Positions 1 through 8,529 of a DNA stretch of 64,000 nt are shown here, in pieces. The translations under genes and the position numbers were made by a program. The stretch is from Desulfitibacter alkalitolerans DSM 16504 (GTDB lineage: Bacteria > Bacillota > DSM-16504 > Desulfitibacterales > Desulfitibacteraceae). The stretch's first letter is position 1; the number at the start of each line of letters is the position of its first letter. Under the pieces are notes generated by a model. The model saw only the letters and a program-made list of their open reading frames with translations, did not search any database and had not been told where the DNA came from. The stretch lies in assembly GCF_000620305.1 (NCBI RefSeq), contig NZ_KK211106.1, positions 22,769 to 86,768 of the forward strand. Direction: 5' to 3'.

Positions 1-623
1 CGTAGCTCTTTTAACATCTCTATAGCAAGATTGAGTTTGGTTTGTTTTTCATTATCCTGGTCTTTTTTAACCCAGAAACGCCACAACATAGGATATTCAA
101 GGCCGTTTTTTAAGACAGCTAGAGTCGATACAAGATTAATGCACCATACATGTCGCTTATCTGAACTATCAAAAAGCCAACAGAGAAAGGGGATTTTTTT
201 ACCATAAGGATGTTCAATTTTAGTATCGTCTAAGGCAATTATATCACCGTCGGTCAACCGGGTCTCTGTACGTTCCTGCAGTCTAGAAATTCTACCAATA
301 GAGAACTGAAGCCACTGAAAAGGCTTAGACAGGAACCGGCTAAAAGCACTCTGCGAGATTAATTGCCCGGAAAGAAGCTGTTTTAAGAAAGGGGCATCCG
401 CTGAAAACTTAGCATTTTGATTTGCAGAGCTCGCATTACTTACCAGACCACAGATGTAGGCAAAAGCCAAAAGCCATGTTGGAACCCCGGAGTGCTTACG
501 GATTCCTGTTTGAGAAAAGAGCAAAGAAAGATCAAACAAATCCCAGATGGTCTTAAGTACTGGAATCCCGGCACCTTGACCGTGGTCCTTCTCTTTGAAA
601 GTTGGTTTACACAGTTTTTTCAT
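1..623 (-). CDS. DDE transposase (IS4-like), partial at window edge
   Basis: An open frame runs on the minus strand from 623 through the left edge, so only the N-terminal ~207 residues are visible. It contains the LDDTKIEHPYGK segment, where the DD pair followed by a conserved GK stretch is typical of IS4-type DDE transposases, and continues with a long hydrophobic and basic stretch. The ATG at 623 has GGGTG six bases upstream; ATGs at 629 and 668 are in frame and also possible. No stop or frameshift is visible in the part present. Terminal inverted repeats could not be identified because only one end is in the window. It marks an accessory junction at this end. Confidence 0.75.
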   Translation of the reverse strand, partial: MKKLCKPTFKEKDHGQGAGIPVLKTIWDLFDLSLLFSQTGIRKHSGVPTWLLAFAYICGLVSNASSANQNAKFSADAPFLKQLLSGQLISQSAFSRFLSKPFQWLQFSIGRISRLQERTETRLTDGDIIALDDTKIEHPYGKKIPFLCWLFDSSDKRHVWCINLVSTLAVLKNGLEYPMLWRFWVKKDQDNEKQTKLNLAIEMLKEL

Positions 624-879
624 TTGCATCACCCATATCGTTAGGGCATGGTAAATAATACCATCCATTTCGATTATGGGGACATTTTGCAATTGTCAAG
701 TGTTTTTGGGATTATCTGGTTGCATTTTGAAAATATTTTTGGATTATGCTTTGGTGTTATTTTCCATCAACTGCATAAGTCCTGTAAATAATTTGTAATG
801 TAATAACCATTTTGACTAATAAGAAATGTTTAATAAATAAGGCGTAGAGTCTTTTAAAGAAATCTAAAGGTGAAAAATT

Positions 880-960
880 GGGGCGCATCTTCTAGTCAAG
901 TGGCAGCGCGCCTGACTGGCAGTCAGGAGGTCATGGGTTCAAGTCCCATTATCTCCACCA
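880..960 (+). tRNA. degenerate tRNA-Ala(GGC)-like sequence
   Basis: The 3' two thirds is a good tRNA: anticodon stem CCTGA/TCAGG with loop CTGGCAG (anticodon GGC at 918-920), T arm ATGGG-TTCAAGT-CCCAT (933-949), acceptor 3' strand TATCTCC, discriminator A and encoded CCA (958-960). The 5' part does not match. No sequence complementary to TATCTCC (expected near GGAGATA) lies at the right distance, and no normal four-base D stem forms. Only GGGG at 880-883 can pair with the end of the acceptor, including a G3:U70-like pair. It may be a rearranged or decayed tRNA-Ala, or a divergent gene I cannot fold by hand. Confidence 0.45.
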
Positions 961-975
961 AATTTTGTAAATTAG

Positions 976-1010
976 CTGAGGTCGATATAATTCGGCCTCA
1001 GTTTTTTATT
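976..1010 (+). terminator. terminator downstream of the tRNA-like sequence; first repeat copy
   Basis: The stem is CTGAGG with CCTCAG, followed by a run of six T. It lies 15 bases after the CCA end of the tRNA-like sequence, so it would serve as its terminator. An almost identical hairpin recurs at 2097-2132. Confidence 0.7.
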
Positions 1011-1067
1011 ATAGAACGAGTACTCATTTTTTGTGTTTGGCGGGAGTATCCCATAAACTCCATGTCT

Positions 1068-1420
1068 TCAGCGTAAACTTTCTGGAATTGTGTTAAGTGC
1101 TTTATCTTTTAATCCTGCTTTTTTGTAAGCTGTTCCTAAAGCATATCTAAATACCATCATATCCTGGTCCATTTTTCTAGCTCTAGTAGGACCTTTTTCC
1201 AAAGCTTCAATTGCTAAATCTGGTTTATCTATCTCTACAAAACAACTACCAATAAGGGAGATAATCTGAACATTTTCTTTTAATTCTTCTGGTAAAGATT
1301 GAAGGATTGGCAGTGCCTCTCTGGGTTTTTCAGAGGCTAACAGGCTAATGGCATAATCAATTTTTGTTGCATAGTCATCTGGGTTAACTTCAAATATATT
1401 CAGATATAGCTTTTCTTGTA
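1068..1420 (-). pseudogene. C-terminal remnant of a TPR-repeat protein
   Basis: The frame reads as tetratricopeptide-like helices, with the landmarks NPDDYATKIDYAISLL, LIGSCF..DKPDLAIEALEKG and FRYALGTAYKKAGLKDKAL. The open frame extends upstream to 1475, but that part (MCLKLINLTTRLLF...) is only the shadow of the toxin gene in another frame, and no start or ribosome site belongs to the TPR part. I read it as the tail of a TPR gene whose front was lost when the toxin-antitoxin segment came to lie beside it. The exact junction near 1400-1420 is a guess. Confidence 0.5.
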
Positions 1421-1686
1421 TTAAAGAAATAATGAACAATAACCTGGTTGTTAAGTTTATCAATTTCAAACACAAGCTTGAATTGACCCTGTATTAAGTA
1501 GTAGAAAAGATCACCTTTCTTAGCTTTTAAGGCACCAAACCCAGGATTATGTTTTAAAGTCTGGGTAAGATGGAAATCGAGTTCAACTGCGACTTTTTCA
1601 GCAAAAGTTTCATTCTTTTGGGACCAAAAGTCGAGCTCTGTAAAAATTTCTAGACTTACTTTAGAAGGAACAATTACATTATACAT
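1390..1686 (-). CDS. RelE/ParE-superfamily toxin
   Basis: A 98-residue protein starting MYNVIVPSKVSLEIF. The alternating helix-strand pattern and the C-terminal KLVFEIDKLNNQVIVHYFFNTRK strand region fit the RelE/ParE toxin fold, whose members either cleave mRNA on the ribosome or inhibit gyrase; which applies here cannot be told. The ATG overlaps the end of the upstream antitoxin gene by eight bases, the usual arrangement of these pairs. The longer open frame starting at 1749 would run deep inside the antitoxin gene and is not favoured. Assignment to the superfamily is by pattern and context. Confidence 0.65.
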   Translation of the reverse strand: MYNVIVPSKVSLEIFTELDFWSQKNETFAEKVAVELDFHLTQTLKHNPGFGALKAKKGDLFYYLIQGQFKLVFEIDKLNNQVIVHYFFNTRKAISEYI

Positions 1687-2008
1687 CTGTCGGTTCTCCC
1701 TTTTTAAGGTAAGTTTCCTTGAGCTCATTGAGTAGGTTAGTGTTATCATTTTTAATATATCTACTTAATTGTTTAGAAAGATCTGTTCCAGACTGGAAGT
1801 GGCCTTTTGCAATATCCATTTTGTTTTCTGAAAGTCGTTTATAAAGCTGTAACTCCATTTCTTTTTCTTGAAACAATTCAATACTCATAACAATCAAGTC
1901 ACCTTCACCATTTTTAGTTAAGACAATTGGTTCATGATTTTGTTTTGCAAAGTCAGCAATCTTCGAGTACTTATTTCTTAAATCGGCACTTGGAATGATT
2001 CTATACAT
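1679..2008 (-). CDS. Phd/YefM-family antitoxin
   Basis: A 109-residue protein opening MYRIIPSADLRNKYSKIADFAKQ, with PIVLTKNGEGDLIVMSIE next. This is the typical Phd/YefM N-terminal dimerisation and DNA-binding domain, followed by a charged C-terminal tail that would wrap and neutralise the toxin. Such antitoxins usually repress their own operon together with the toxin. The start ATG has AAAGGTTGATG upstream. It is translationally coupled to the toxin gene that overlaps its stop codon. Confidence 0.8.
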   Translation of the reverse strand: MYRIIPSADLRNKYSKIADFAKQNHEPIVLTKNGEGDLIVMSIELFQEKEMELQLYKRLSENKMDIAKGHFQSGTDLSKQLSRYIKNDNTNLLNELKETYLKKGEPTDV

Positions 2009-2096
2009 ATTAACATCAACCTTTCAGGTCAGTTTATATCATAATTATATCACAATTATATCGTAAGTAAAATGAGAAAAGCATTTAAAATCATAA

Positions 2097-2132
2097 CTGA
2101 GGTGGATTTAATCGGCCTCAGTTTTTTATTAT
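2097..2132 (+). repeat. second copy of the terminator-like repeat
   Basis: CTGAGG...CCTCAG followed by TTTTTTATTAT repeats the element at 976-1012 with two substitutions and one single-base indel. No plus-strand gene ends just before it, so it does not look like a working terminator in place. It flanks the toxin-antitoxin segment on the other side. Confidence 0.65.
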
Positions 2133-2184
2133 GACATTGATGATGAGGTATGGAATAATGTAGGTGGAGTCTCCTTAATAAATT

Positions 2185-2568
2185 CTATTTTTTGGTAATA
2201 ATTCCAATAGTGCAACGTGATATACAAATCTTTTTATCATGCTCATCTACAATCTCAATCTGCCATACCATTGTTGATTTTCCTCTATGTATTGGTGTAG
2301 CTATTGCCTTAACAATACCACTTTTTTTACTTGATAGGTGGTTAGCATTAATTTCTATTCCAAAGGCTGTTTGTGTTTCAGGATCTACATTTAAATATGC
2401 CCCAATACTTGCTGCAGATTCTGCTAGAACAACAGATGCACCTCCGTGAAGCAAACCCATTGGCTGCCTGGTTTTAGGACCAACAGGCATACTTAATACA
2501 ACACGCTCAGGATTGAGATCGACAATTTTTATATCTAATGTTTCAAGAATTGTATTTTCTAAATTCAT
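2185..2568 (-). CDS. menI: hotdog-fold thioesterase, probable DHNA-CoA hydrolase
   Basis: A 127-residue PaaI/YdiI-type hotdog thioesterase. Landmarks are MGLLHGGASVVLAESAAS, the HGG turn plus the acidic residue that acts as catalytic base in this family, and GIEINANHLSSKKSG. Hydrolysis of 1,4-dihydroxy-2-naphthoyl-CoA is the step between MenB and MenA in menaquinone synthesis, and its position back to back with menF-menD-menB-menE supports that role. A general acyl-CoA thioesterase cannot be excluded. The ATG at 2568 follows GGGGAAACAC; the in-frame GTG at 2580 is less likely. Confidence 0.7.
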   Translation of the reverse strand: MNLENTILETLDIKIVDLNPERVVLSMPVGPKTRQPMGLLHGGASVVLAESAASIGAYLNVDPETQTAFGIEINANHLSSKKSGIVKAIATPIHRGKSTMVWQIEIVDEHDKKICISRCTIGIITKK

Positions 2569-2683
2569 GTGTTTCCCCACTTATCTTTTTAAATTAGTGT
2601 AAGACAAATGCTATGTCTTGTCAATTTTCTTCAATACCCAATCTACCATACCCAATCTGCCAGGCAGCCAATTGCCTGCAAGA

Positions 2684-2717
2684 AGTTCTACTTTATTTGC
2701 AGTTCTACTTTATTTGC
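2684..2717. repeat. 17-bp perfect tandem duplication
   Basis: AGTTCTACTTTATTTGC occurs twice in direct succession (2684-2700 and 2701-2717), just upstream of the menF promoter. A second short duplication of the phrase TACCCAATCT lies at about 2636-2654. Confidence 0.85.
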
Positions 2718-2740
2718 TTCCCTCTGATCTATGAATATGA

Positions 2741-2772
2741 TATAATACAAAAATGAACAGCGGTTCATTTTT
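2741..2772 (+). promoter_or_regulatory. menF promoter with palindromic operator
   Basis: A TATAAT -10 box lies at 2741-2746 with only a weak -35. Directly over the expected transcription start is a perfect inverted repeat, AAAAATGAAC then AGCG then GTTCATTTTT (2749-2772). The inner ATGAAC-N4-GTTCAT is the kind of short symmetric site bound by TetR-family repressors. No TetR gene is in the window, so the regulator is unknown. The hairpin could instead act in the mRNA leader. Confidence 0.55.
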
Positions 2773-2793
2773 TGTGCCTATGGAGTGATTAAT

Positions 2794-4170
2794 GTGCTTA
2801 CATCCAGGCTTGATGAATTACATATTAGCTCTGTTTCACAACCATTATTGATTAGTCATATAAAACAGATAGAATATATAGATCCCCTTTTATTTTTTGC
2901 AGCTGGGAGGGATTCCTTTTTAGGTCAAAGAATCTTCTGGTCACATCCTTCAAGAAATCTTTATCTTATTGGGATAGGGCATGCATACATAATAGATGTG
3001 CCATCCAAGGAACGGCGATTTAATTATATAAAAAACAAGTGGCAGTACTTATTAAAACAAAGCATTGTTCATTCTGATTCTTCCTGGTCAACTAATTGTA
3101 CAGGACCAATTTTGTTAGGAGGATTTTCATTTGACCCATATAAGCCTAAAACAGGTTTATGGAAAGGTTATCCAGAGGGGAAAATGGTATTGCCCATCTT
3201 CATGCTTACAGTTTTCAATGGACGAGCATGGTTGACATCCAATATCATGATTAATCAAGGTGGTCATCTTGATACAAAAACTACCTGGCTGGAAGAACAA
3301 GAGCATTTATTATTAAAAAATCAAAAGAAACTCTGTCCCTTGCAAAATCTGATATTATCCACATTGGAGATTAATCCGGAGCAATGGATGAATTCAGTTG
3401 CAAAGGCTGCAAAGGATATTAAAAAAGGTTTACTAGATAAGGTGGTATTGGCTAGAGAACTAAGGATTAAAATGAAGAGTACTGTTCAGGTGGAAAATGT
3501 GCTTGCGCGTTTGCTTGAAGAACAGCTTTCAAGTTATATCTTTGCCATTGAAAGTGAAGATAATTGCTTTATTGGAGCATCACCAGAATTACTAGTTCAA
3601 AAGCAAAGGGATGAGTTTTTAACCATGTGCTTGGCGGGAACTATAGCTCGCGGCTCATCAATAGAAGAGGATGAGTATCTGGGAAATAAGCTGTTAAATG
3701 ATAAAAAGAATTTGCATGAACATGCAATTGTTGTGGAAATGATTAAAAAAGCAATGCAAGATGGATGTGCAGAAGCAGCAGTACCAGAAAAGCCAGCTCT
3801 TTATAAAGGGCGGGATGTCCAACATTTATTCACACCTATAGTTGGTCAAGCTTTGAATAATGTATCACTATTGGATATGGTTGAGAAGCTTCATCCTACT
3901 CCGGCATTAGGAGGCTATCCTCGAAATAAGGCATTAAAAGAGATACGAGAACAAGAGCTTCTTGATCGTGGATGGTATGGTGCTCCTGTTGGTTGGATGG
4001 ATGGAAAAGGTGATGGTGAGTTTGCTGTTGCAATTCGCTCGGGTTTGATTCGAGATGATTTGGTTTCCTTGTTTGCTGGATGTGGTATTGTTGGAGATTC
4101 TAATCCTAAAAATGAATATCAAGAAACACAAATGAAATTTAATCCAATGCTATCAGCTTTAAGGGGATGA
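2794..4170 (+). CDS. menF: isochorismate synthase
   Basis: A chorismate-binding enzyme of about 458 residues that converts chorismate to isochorismate, the entry step of menaquinone synthesis. Characteristic segments are KVVLARE, GASPELLVQ, CLAGTIARG near residue 280, the HPTPALGGYPR motif near residue 366 and FAGCGIVGDSNP near the end. The order matches MenF/EntC/DhbC enzymes; the neighbouring men genes decide for MenF over siderophore paralogues. The GTG at 2794 lies eight bases after TGGAG; the in-frame GTG at 2785 overlaps that ribosome site and is less likely. It heads the men run, separated from menD by four bases. Confidence 0.93.
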   Translation: MLTSRLDELHISSVSQPLLISHIKQIEYIDPLLFFAAGRDSFLGQRIFWSHPSRNLYLIGIGHAYIIDVPSKERRFNYIKNKWQYLLKQSIVHSDSSWSTNCTGPILLGGFSFDPYKPKTGLWKGYPEGKMVLPIFMLTVFNGRAWLTSNIMINQGGHLDTKTTWLEEQEHLLLKNQKKLCPLQNLILSTLEINPEQWMNSVAKAAKDIKKGLLDKVVLARELRIKMKSTVQVENVLARLLEEQLSSYIFAIESEDNCFIGASPELLVQKQRDEFLTMCLAGTIARGSSIEEDEYLGNKLLNDKKNLHEHAIVVEMIKKAMQDGCAEAAVPEKPALYKGRDVQHLFTPIVGQALNNVSLLDMVEKLHPTPALGGYPRNKALKEIREQELLDRGWYGAPVGWMDGKGDGEFAVAIRSGLIRDDLVSLFAGCGIVGDSNPKNEYQETQMKFNPMLSALRG

Positions 4171-4174
4171 GGAT

Positions 4175-5947
4175 GTGACAATTGATGAAGCGATGACACT
4201 TTATGTGGCATCTTTTGTTGATGAATTAGCCAGACTAGAGGTTAAAGATGTTGTAATCAGCCCCGGTTCCCGCTCTGCTCCCATGGCAATCTTAATGGCA
4301 GAGCATCCAAAAATAAATGTATGGATGCAGGTAGATGAACGTTCTGCTGGTTTCTTTGGATTAGGAATAGCAAAAGCTAAAGGGCAGCCGGCAGCTGTAC
4401 TTTGTACATCAGGAACAGCAGCAGCAAACTATCTTCCTGCTGTTGTTGAAGCCCACTATGCTCGTGTTCCTCTTTTAGTACTTACTGCAGACCGACCCCA
4501 TGAATTACGGGATGTTGGAGCTCCCCAGGCCATTGACCAGGTTGGTTTATTTGGCAGGCATGTGAAATGGTTTGTTGATCTAGCCCTTCCTGAAGATACA
4601 AATATCATGCTGAATTATGTTCGTACAGCTGCAGGAAGAGCCGTGGCCATGGCTTCCCTGGCTCCTGCGGGGCCTGTCCATTTAAACTTTCCCTTTAGAG
4701 AACCCCTTATTCCTGATTTATCAATAGCAAATCTGTGGGATAGGGGGCGACCTGGAGGACAATGTTATGTTCAGGTTCCGGATAGCAAAAGACACCTTGA
4801 ACCTGTCTATACACAAAGACTGGCAGAGGATTTACAGGGAACTGAAAAGGGATTGATTGTGTGCGGACCCAATGATTGCCCTCAGCTGTCTGCTGAAATC
4901 ACCCGGTTAGCAGCTGTATTGAAGTATCCAATTTTAGCTGATCCATTGTCACAGCTGCGGAGTGGTTCCCATTCAAAGGAGTGGGTATGTGACAGCTATG
5001 ATGCGTTTTTACGAAATGGGAAAGTAAAAGCACAGCTAAAGCCTGAGGTTATTATTCGTTTTGGAGCAATGCCAATTTCTAAAGCATTTTTATTATATCT
5101 GCAGGCTAACCCGCAAGCTCGTCAAATCATCATGGATAGCCCCGGTGGTTGGATTGAACCAACACTTATGGCTTCTGATATGCTTTATACTGATCCGGTA
5201 GATTTTTGCCGTATGCTTTTAAGAACTCTTAGAAAAAGGGGCGAGCCCACAGGGTGGAGTAAAAAATGGCAGGAGCTTAACAAGACAGCTCAAAACTACA
5301 TGCAAACAAGGGGACGTGGGGATATTTTATTTGAAGGACAGGTAATAATTGAACTGCAAAAACACCTGCCGGATAATGCCACTTTATTTGTTGGTAACAG
5401 CATGCCAGTTCGTGATGTGGATACATTTTTTGCTGCAGATTATAAGAATATATATATAATGGCAAATCGAGGAGCTAATGGAATCGATGGAGTAATTTCT
5501 AGTGCTTTGGGAGCTGGTGTTATCAGATCACCACTAGTGCTTGTTATTGGCGATTTATCCTTTTTTCATGATTTGAACGGTTTGCTTTTCACTAAGCTAT
5601 ATGATCTAAATATAACAATCATTGTTATAAATAATGATGGCGGAGGTATTTTTTCATTTCTGCCCCAGGCAAATAATAAAGATTGTTTTGAAATGTTATT
5701 TGGCACCCCAATTGGATTGGATTATGAACATATAGTCAAAATGTATGGAGGCTCCTTTACGCGTATCTCCAACTGGGGGGAATTTCGTGAAAAAATAACC
5801 AAATGTGCTTTATCCAAAGGTCTTTCAGTAATAGAAATACCATCAAACAGGGACGAAAATGCTAGAATACATAAAAAACTCTGGCAGTCTCTTTCTGATG
5901 TTATTGATACAATGTTCCAAGATGAAGATAAACAAAAGGGAGTGTGA
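4175..5947 (+). CDS. menD: 2-succinyl-5-enolpyruvyl-6-hydroxy-3-cyclohexene-1-carboxylate synthase
   Basis: A 590-residue thiamine diphosphate enzyme joining isochorismate and the succinic semialdehyde unit from 2-oxoglutarate. The N-terminal SPGSRSAPMAILMAEHP signature, the catalytic glutamate in VDERSAGFFGLG near residue 56, and the C-terminal GDLSFFHDLNGLL thiamine-binding segment near residue 460 are all present. Length fits the family. It starts at GTG behind AGGGGATGAGG and is followed three bases later by menB, so translation of the group is probably coupled. Confidence 0.95.
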   Translation: MTIDEAMTLYVASFVDELARLEVKDVVISPGSRSAPMAILMAEHPKINVWMQVDERSAGFFGLGIAKAKGQPAAVLCTSGTAAANYLPAVVEAHYARVPLLVLTADRPHELRDVGAPQAIDQVGLFGRHVKWFVDLALPEDTNIMLNYVRTAAGRAVAMASLAPAGPVHLNFPFREPLIPDLSIANLWDRGRPGGQCYVQVPDSKRHLEPVYTQRLAEDLQGTEKGLIVCGPNDCPQLSAEITRLAAVLKYPILADPLSQLRSGSHSKEWVCDSYDAFLRNGKVKAQLKPEVIIRFGAMPISKAFLLYLQANPQARQIIMDSPGGWIEPTLMASDMLYTDPVDFCRMLLRTLRKRGEPTGWSKKWQELNKTAQNYMQTRGRGDILFEGQVIIELQKHLPDNATLFVGNSMPVRDVDTFFAADYKNIYIMANRGANGIDGVISSALGAGVIRSPLVLVIGDLSFFHDLNGLLFTKLYDLNITIIVINNDGGGIFSFLPQANNKDCFEMLFGTPIGLDYEHIVKMYGGSFTRISNWGEFREKITKCALSKGLSVIEIPSNRDENARIHKKLWQSLSDVIDTMFQDEDKQKGV

Positions 5948-5950
5948 ATA

Positions 5951-6769
5951 ATGGCTGTTAAGTGGATGAGAGAAGGTAGCTATGAAGATATTATCTATGA
6001 AACGTATAATGGAATTGCAAAAATTACTATTAATCGACCTGAGGTACGCAATGCCTTTCGACCTAAAACAGTAACGGAATTGATTGATGCCTTTACATAT
6101 GCACGTGATGATGCTCATATTGGAGTTATTATCCTGGCAGGTGCAGGGGTTGATGCCTTTTGTTCCGGTGGAGATCAAAAAGTACGTGGACATGGGGGTT
6201 ATGTGGGAGATGATAAAATACCACGTTTAAATGTTTTAGATTTACAGCGCTTGATACGTGTAATCCCAAAACCTGTAGTTGCAATGGTTTCCGGTTATGC
6301 CATTGGTGGGGGCCATGTTTTACACATTGTCTGTGATTTAACCATTGCCGCTGATAATGCTGTGTTTGGACAAACAGGCCCCAGGGTAGGAAGCTTTGAT
6401 GCCGGATATGGTGCCGGTTATCTTGCTAGAATTGTTGGACATAAGAAAGCTCGGGAAATCTGGTATTTGTGCCGTCAATATTCTGCCCAGGAGGCGCTGG
6501 AAATGGGTTTAGTTAATACTGTTGTACCCCTTGAAAGACTTGAAGAGGAAACGGTGAAATGGTGTGAAGAAATGCTGGAAAATTCTCCAACTGCCCTGCG
6601 TTTTTTAAAGGCTTCCTTTAATGCTGATACAGATGGGTTAGCTGGACTACAGCAGTTGGCTGGAGATGCAACTTTGCTTTTTTATACAACAGATGAAGCT
6701 AAAGAAGGACGGGATGCATTTAAAGAAAAACGCAGACCTGAATTCAAGAAATTTCCTCGTTTTCCATAA
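5951..6769 (+). CDS. menB: 1,4-dihydroxy-2-naphthoyl-CoA synthase
   Basis: A 272-residue crotonase-fold enzyme that closes the second ring of the naphthoquinone from O-succinylbenzoyl-CoA. Diagnostic motifs are [26 protein letters not shown] near residue 70, [12 protein letters not shown] near 114 (oxyanion hole) and [21 protein letters not shown] near 139, all strongly MenB-specific. The aspartate in SFDAG argues for a type that does not need a bicarbonate cofactor mimic on its own, though I have not checked this against a structure. A clear terminator follows. Confidence 0.96.
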   Translation: MAVKWMREGSYEDIIYETYNGIAKITINRPEVRNAFRPKTVTELIDAFTYARDDAHIGVIILAGAGVDAFCSGGDQKVRGHGGYVGDDKIPRLNVLDLQRLIRVIPKPVVAMVSGYAIGGGHVLHIVCDLTIAADNAVFGQTGPRVGSFDAGYGAGYLARIVGHKKAREIWYLCRQYSAQEALEMGLVNTVVPLERLEEETVKWCEEMLENSPTALRFLKASFNADTDGLAGLQQLAGDATLLFYTTDEAKEGRDAFKEKRRPEFKKFPRFP

Positions 6770-6794
6770 AGGTTAAGCAAAAACTTTTGCTTTT

Positions 6795-6831
6795 AAACAG
6801 CTTGATAAAAACCCTCATCAAGCTGTTTTTG
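6795..6831 (+). terminator. terminator after menB
   Basis: The stem is AAACAGCTTGAT with ATCAAGCTGTTT and a ten-base loop, followed by TTTTTG. A smaller GCAAAA/TTTTGC palindrome precedes it. It separates menF-menD-menB from menE, which then needs its own promoter or readthrough. Confidence 0.75.
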
Positions 6832-6868
6832 TACGTAGATATTTTTATAGTGAAAGGAGTATTGTCTG

Positions 6869-8338
6869 ATGAGTAGCGAAAAAATGCCTAACTGGCTGCA
6901 TAAACGATCAGAGCTTACTCCAGAAAGGATTGCCCTGCGGAGTGAAGATGAACAATATACTTTTGCCCAGTTAAATGAAGGCTCAAAAAAAATGGCCCAA
7001 AGATTAGCTCAATTAGGTGTAAAGGAAAATGATCATGTTGCACTATTAATGAACAATAATATTTGTACTGTAGAAATAATCCATGGATTGGAGTATCTTG
7101 GGGCTGTAATGGTTTTGCTTAATACTCGCCTAACTTCATTTGAATTAACCTGGCAATTGAAGGACTCAAAAACTACATTCCTTATTTATGATGGAGATTA
7201 TGAGGAAACGGTTGCAGTAGTTGTTTTAGGAAATCAAGCCCTGCAGGTGGCAGCAGTGGATCAGCTCCTGGCACTAAAGGGAAAAGATGCTCCATTAAAA
7301 TATGAAATTGCTTTAGAACAGTTACATACGATTATTTATACATCAGGTACAACAGGTAATCCCAAGGGCGTTATGTTAACATATGGAAACCACTGGTGGA
7401 GTGCTGTAGCCTCTGCCTTAAATCTTGGTTTGCATAATAACGACTGTTGGCTGCTTTGTGTACCTGTTTTTCATGTTAGCGGTTTATCTATTTTGATGAG
7501 AAGTGTTATTTATGGTATCAGCGTTGATATTCATGAAGCTTTTGACCCGGCAAAGGTAAATAAGGCTATTAAACATAATCAGATATCAATTATTTCTGTA
7601 GTTGGTGTTATGTTAACCAGGATGCTAGGCGAACTGATTGATTTATCTTATCCAGGTACATTGCGCTGTGTTTTATTGGGGGGAGGCTCAGTGCCACAAT
7701 CATTACTTCAGCAAAGTAAAAAAGGCAATATCCCAGTATTCCAGACATATGGAATGACTGAAACTGCTTCTCAGATAGCAACACTTGGCCCAGATTACTT
7801 AACATCAAAGCTGGGTTCGGCAGGAAAGGCCTTGTTTCCAGCACAGCTCAAAATTATTAAAGATGAAAAAGAGCAAGGAACTGGGGAAGTTGGTGAAATT
7901 GTGGTCAAGGGCCCGAATGTAACCAAGGGCTACTACGGAAATCAGCAGGAAACAAGCAAAACTATTAAAGACGGCTGGCTTTATACTGGTGACATGGGCT
8001 ATAAAGATGAGGATGGTTTTTTATACGTACTTGACAGGCGAAGTGACCTGATAATATCAGGTGGTGAAAATGTATATCCGGCTGAAATTGAATCTGTTAT
8101 TCTCATGCATCCGGCTGTTGAGGATGCGGGCGTTGCAGGCAGATATGATGAGAAATGGGGGAAGGCTGCAGTGGCCTTTGTAAAGGTCAAAGGGAATCAA
8201 AAGGTGACTGAAGAAGAACTCAGGGAGTTTTGCCGCATGAAACTTGCTGGATACAAGGTGCCTGCAGCTTTTAACTTCGTTGACGAGCTGCCTCGGAATG
8301 CAGCAAATAAATTATTACGCAGAAAGCTATGGAAATAA
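6869..8338 (+). CDS. menE: O-succinylbenzoate-CoA ligase
   Basis: A 489-residue acyl-adenylate-forming enzyme that activates O-succinylbenzoate with ATP and CoA. It has the AMP-binding loop YTSGTTGNPKG near residue 156, the MTETASQI motif, TGDMGYKDEDGF near 373, and the hinge plus C-terminal GGENVYPAEIE near 398, with a C-terminal lysine in the NAANKLLRRKL region. Length and context fit MenE. The ATG follows AAAGGAG. menC, menH and menA are not in the window. Confidence 0.92.
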   Translation: MSSEKMPNWLHKRSELTPERIALRSEDEQYTFAQLNEGSKKMAQRLAQLGVKENDHVALLMNNNICTVEIIHGLEYLGAVMVLLNTRLTSFELTWQLKDSKTTFLIYDGDYEETVAVVVLGNQALQVAAVDQLLALKGKDAPLKYEIALEQLHTIIYTSGTTGNPKGVMLTYGNHWWSAVASALNLGLHNNDCWLLCVPVFHVSGLSILMRSVIYGISVDIHEAFDPAKVNKAIKHNQISIISVVGVMLTRMLGELIDLSYPGTLRCVLLGGGSVPQSLLQQSKKGNIPVFQTYGMTETASQIATLGPDYLTSKLGSAGKALFPAQLKIIKDEKEQGTGEVGEIVVKGPNVTKGYYGNQQETSKTIKDGWLYTGDMGYKDEDGFLYVLDRRSDLIISGGENVYPAEIESVILMHPAVEDAGVAGRYDEKWGKAAVAFVKVKGNQKVTEEELREFCRMKLAGYKVPAAFNFVDELPRNAANKLLRRKLWK

Positions 8339-8391
8339 TTTAAATCACTACATTTTAACTGCATAAATATTTTATAATAAGTATTGCTAAA

Positions 8392-8423
8392 TGATAATCA
8401 ATATCATATAATAATAATTATCA
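8392..8423 (+). promoter_or_regulatory. Fur-box region upstream of the DGC-Feo genes
   Basis: TAATAATAATTATCA (8409-8423) is a 7-1-7 inverted repeat one base from TGATAAT-N-ATTATCA, and a further TGATAAT lies at 8392-8398. This is the expected operator of the iron repressor Fur. It stands about 110 bases before the diguanylate cyclase gene and is the only such site ahead of feoA-feoA-feoB. Confidence 0.65.
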
Positions 8424-8529
8424 ATGACGGTTAAAAAATAAGTATCTGTAAATGGTTCGCTGATAGGCTATGAATAAAATGAAAAATGGACAAATAAATA
8501 TTCATTTAAAATAAAGGAGTAGGTTTAAT

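Noticed and set aside
417-644. 75-residue plus-strand frame
   Set aside because: Entirely antisense to the transposase reading frame, which has clear family motifs.
870-1076. 68-residue frame across the tRNA-like sequence
   Set aside because: It translates a tRNA T arm and a terminator; no coding signal.
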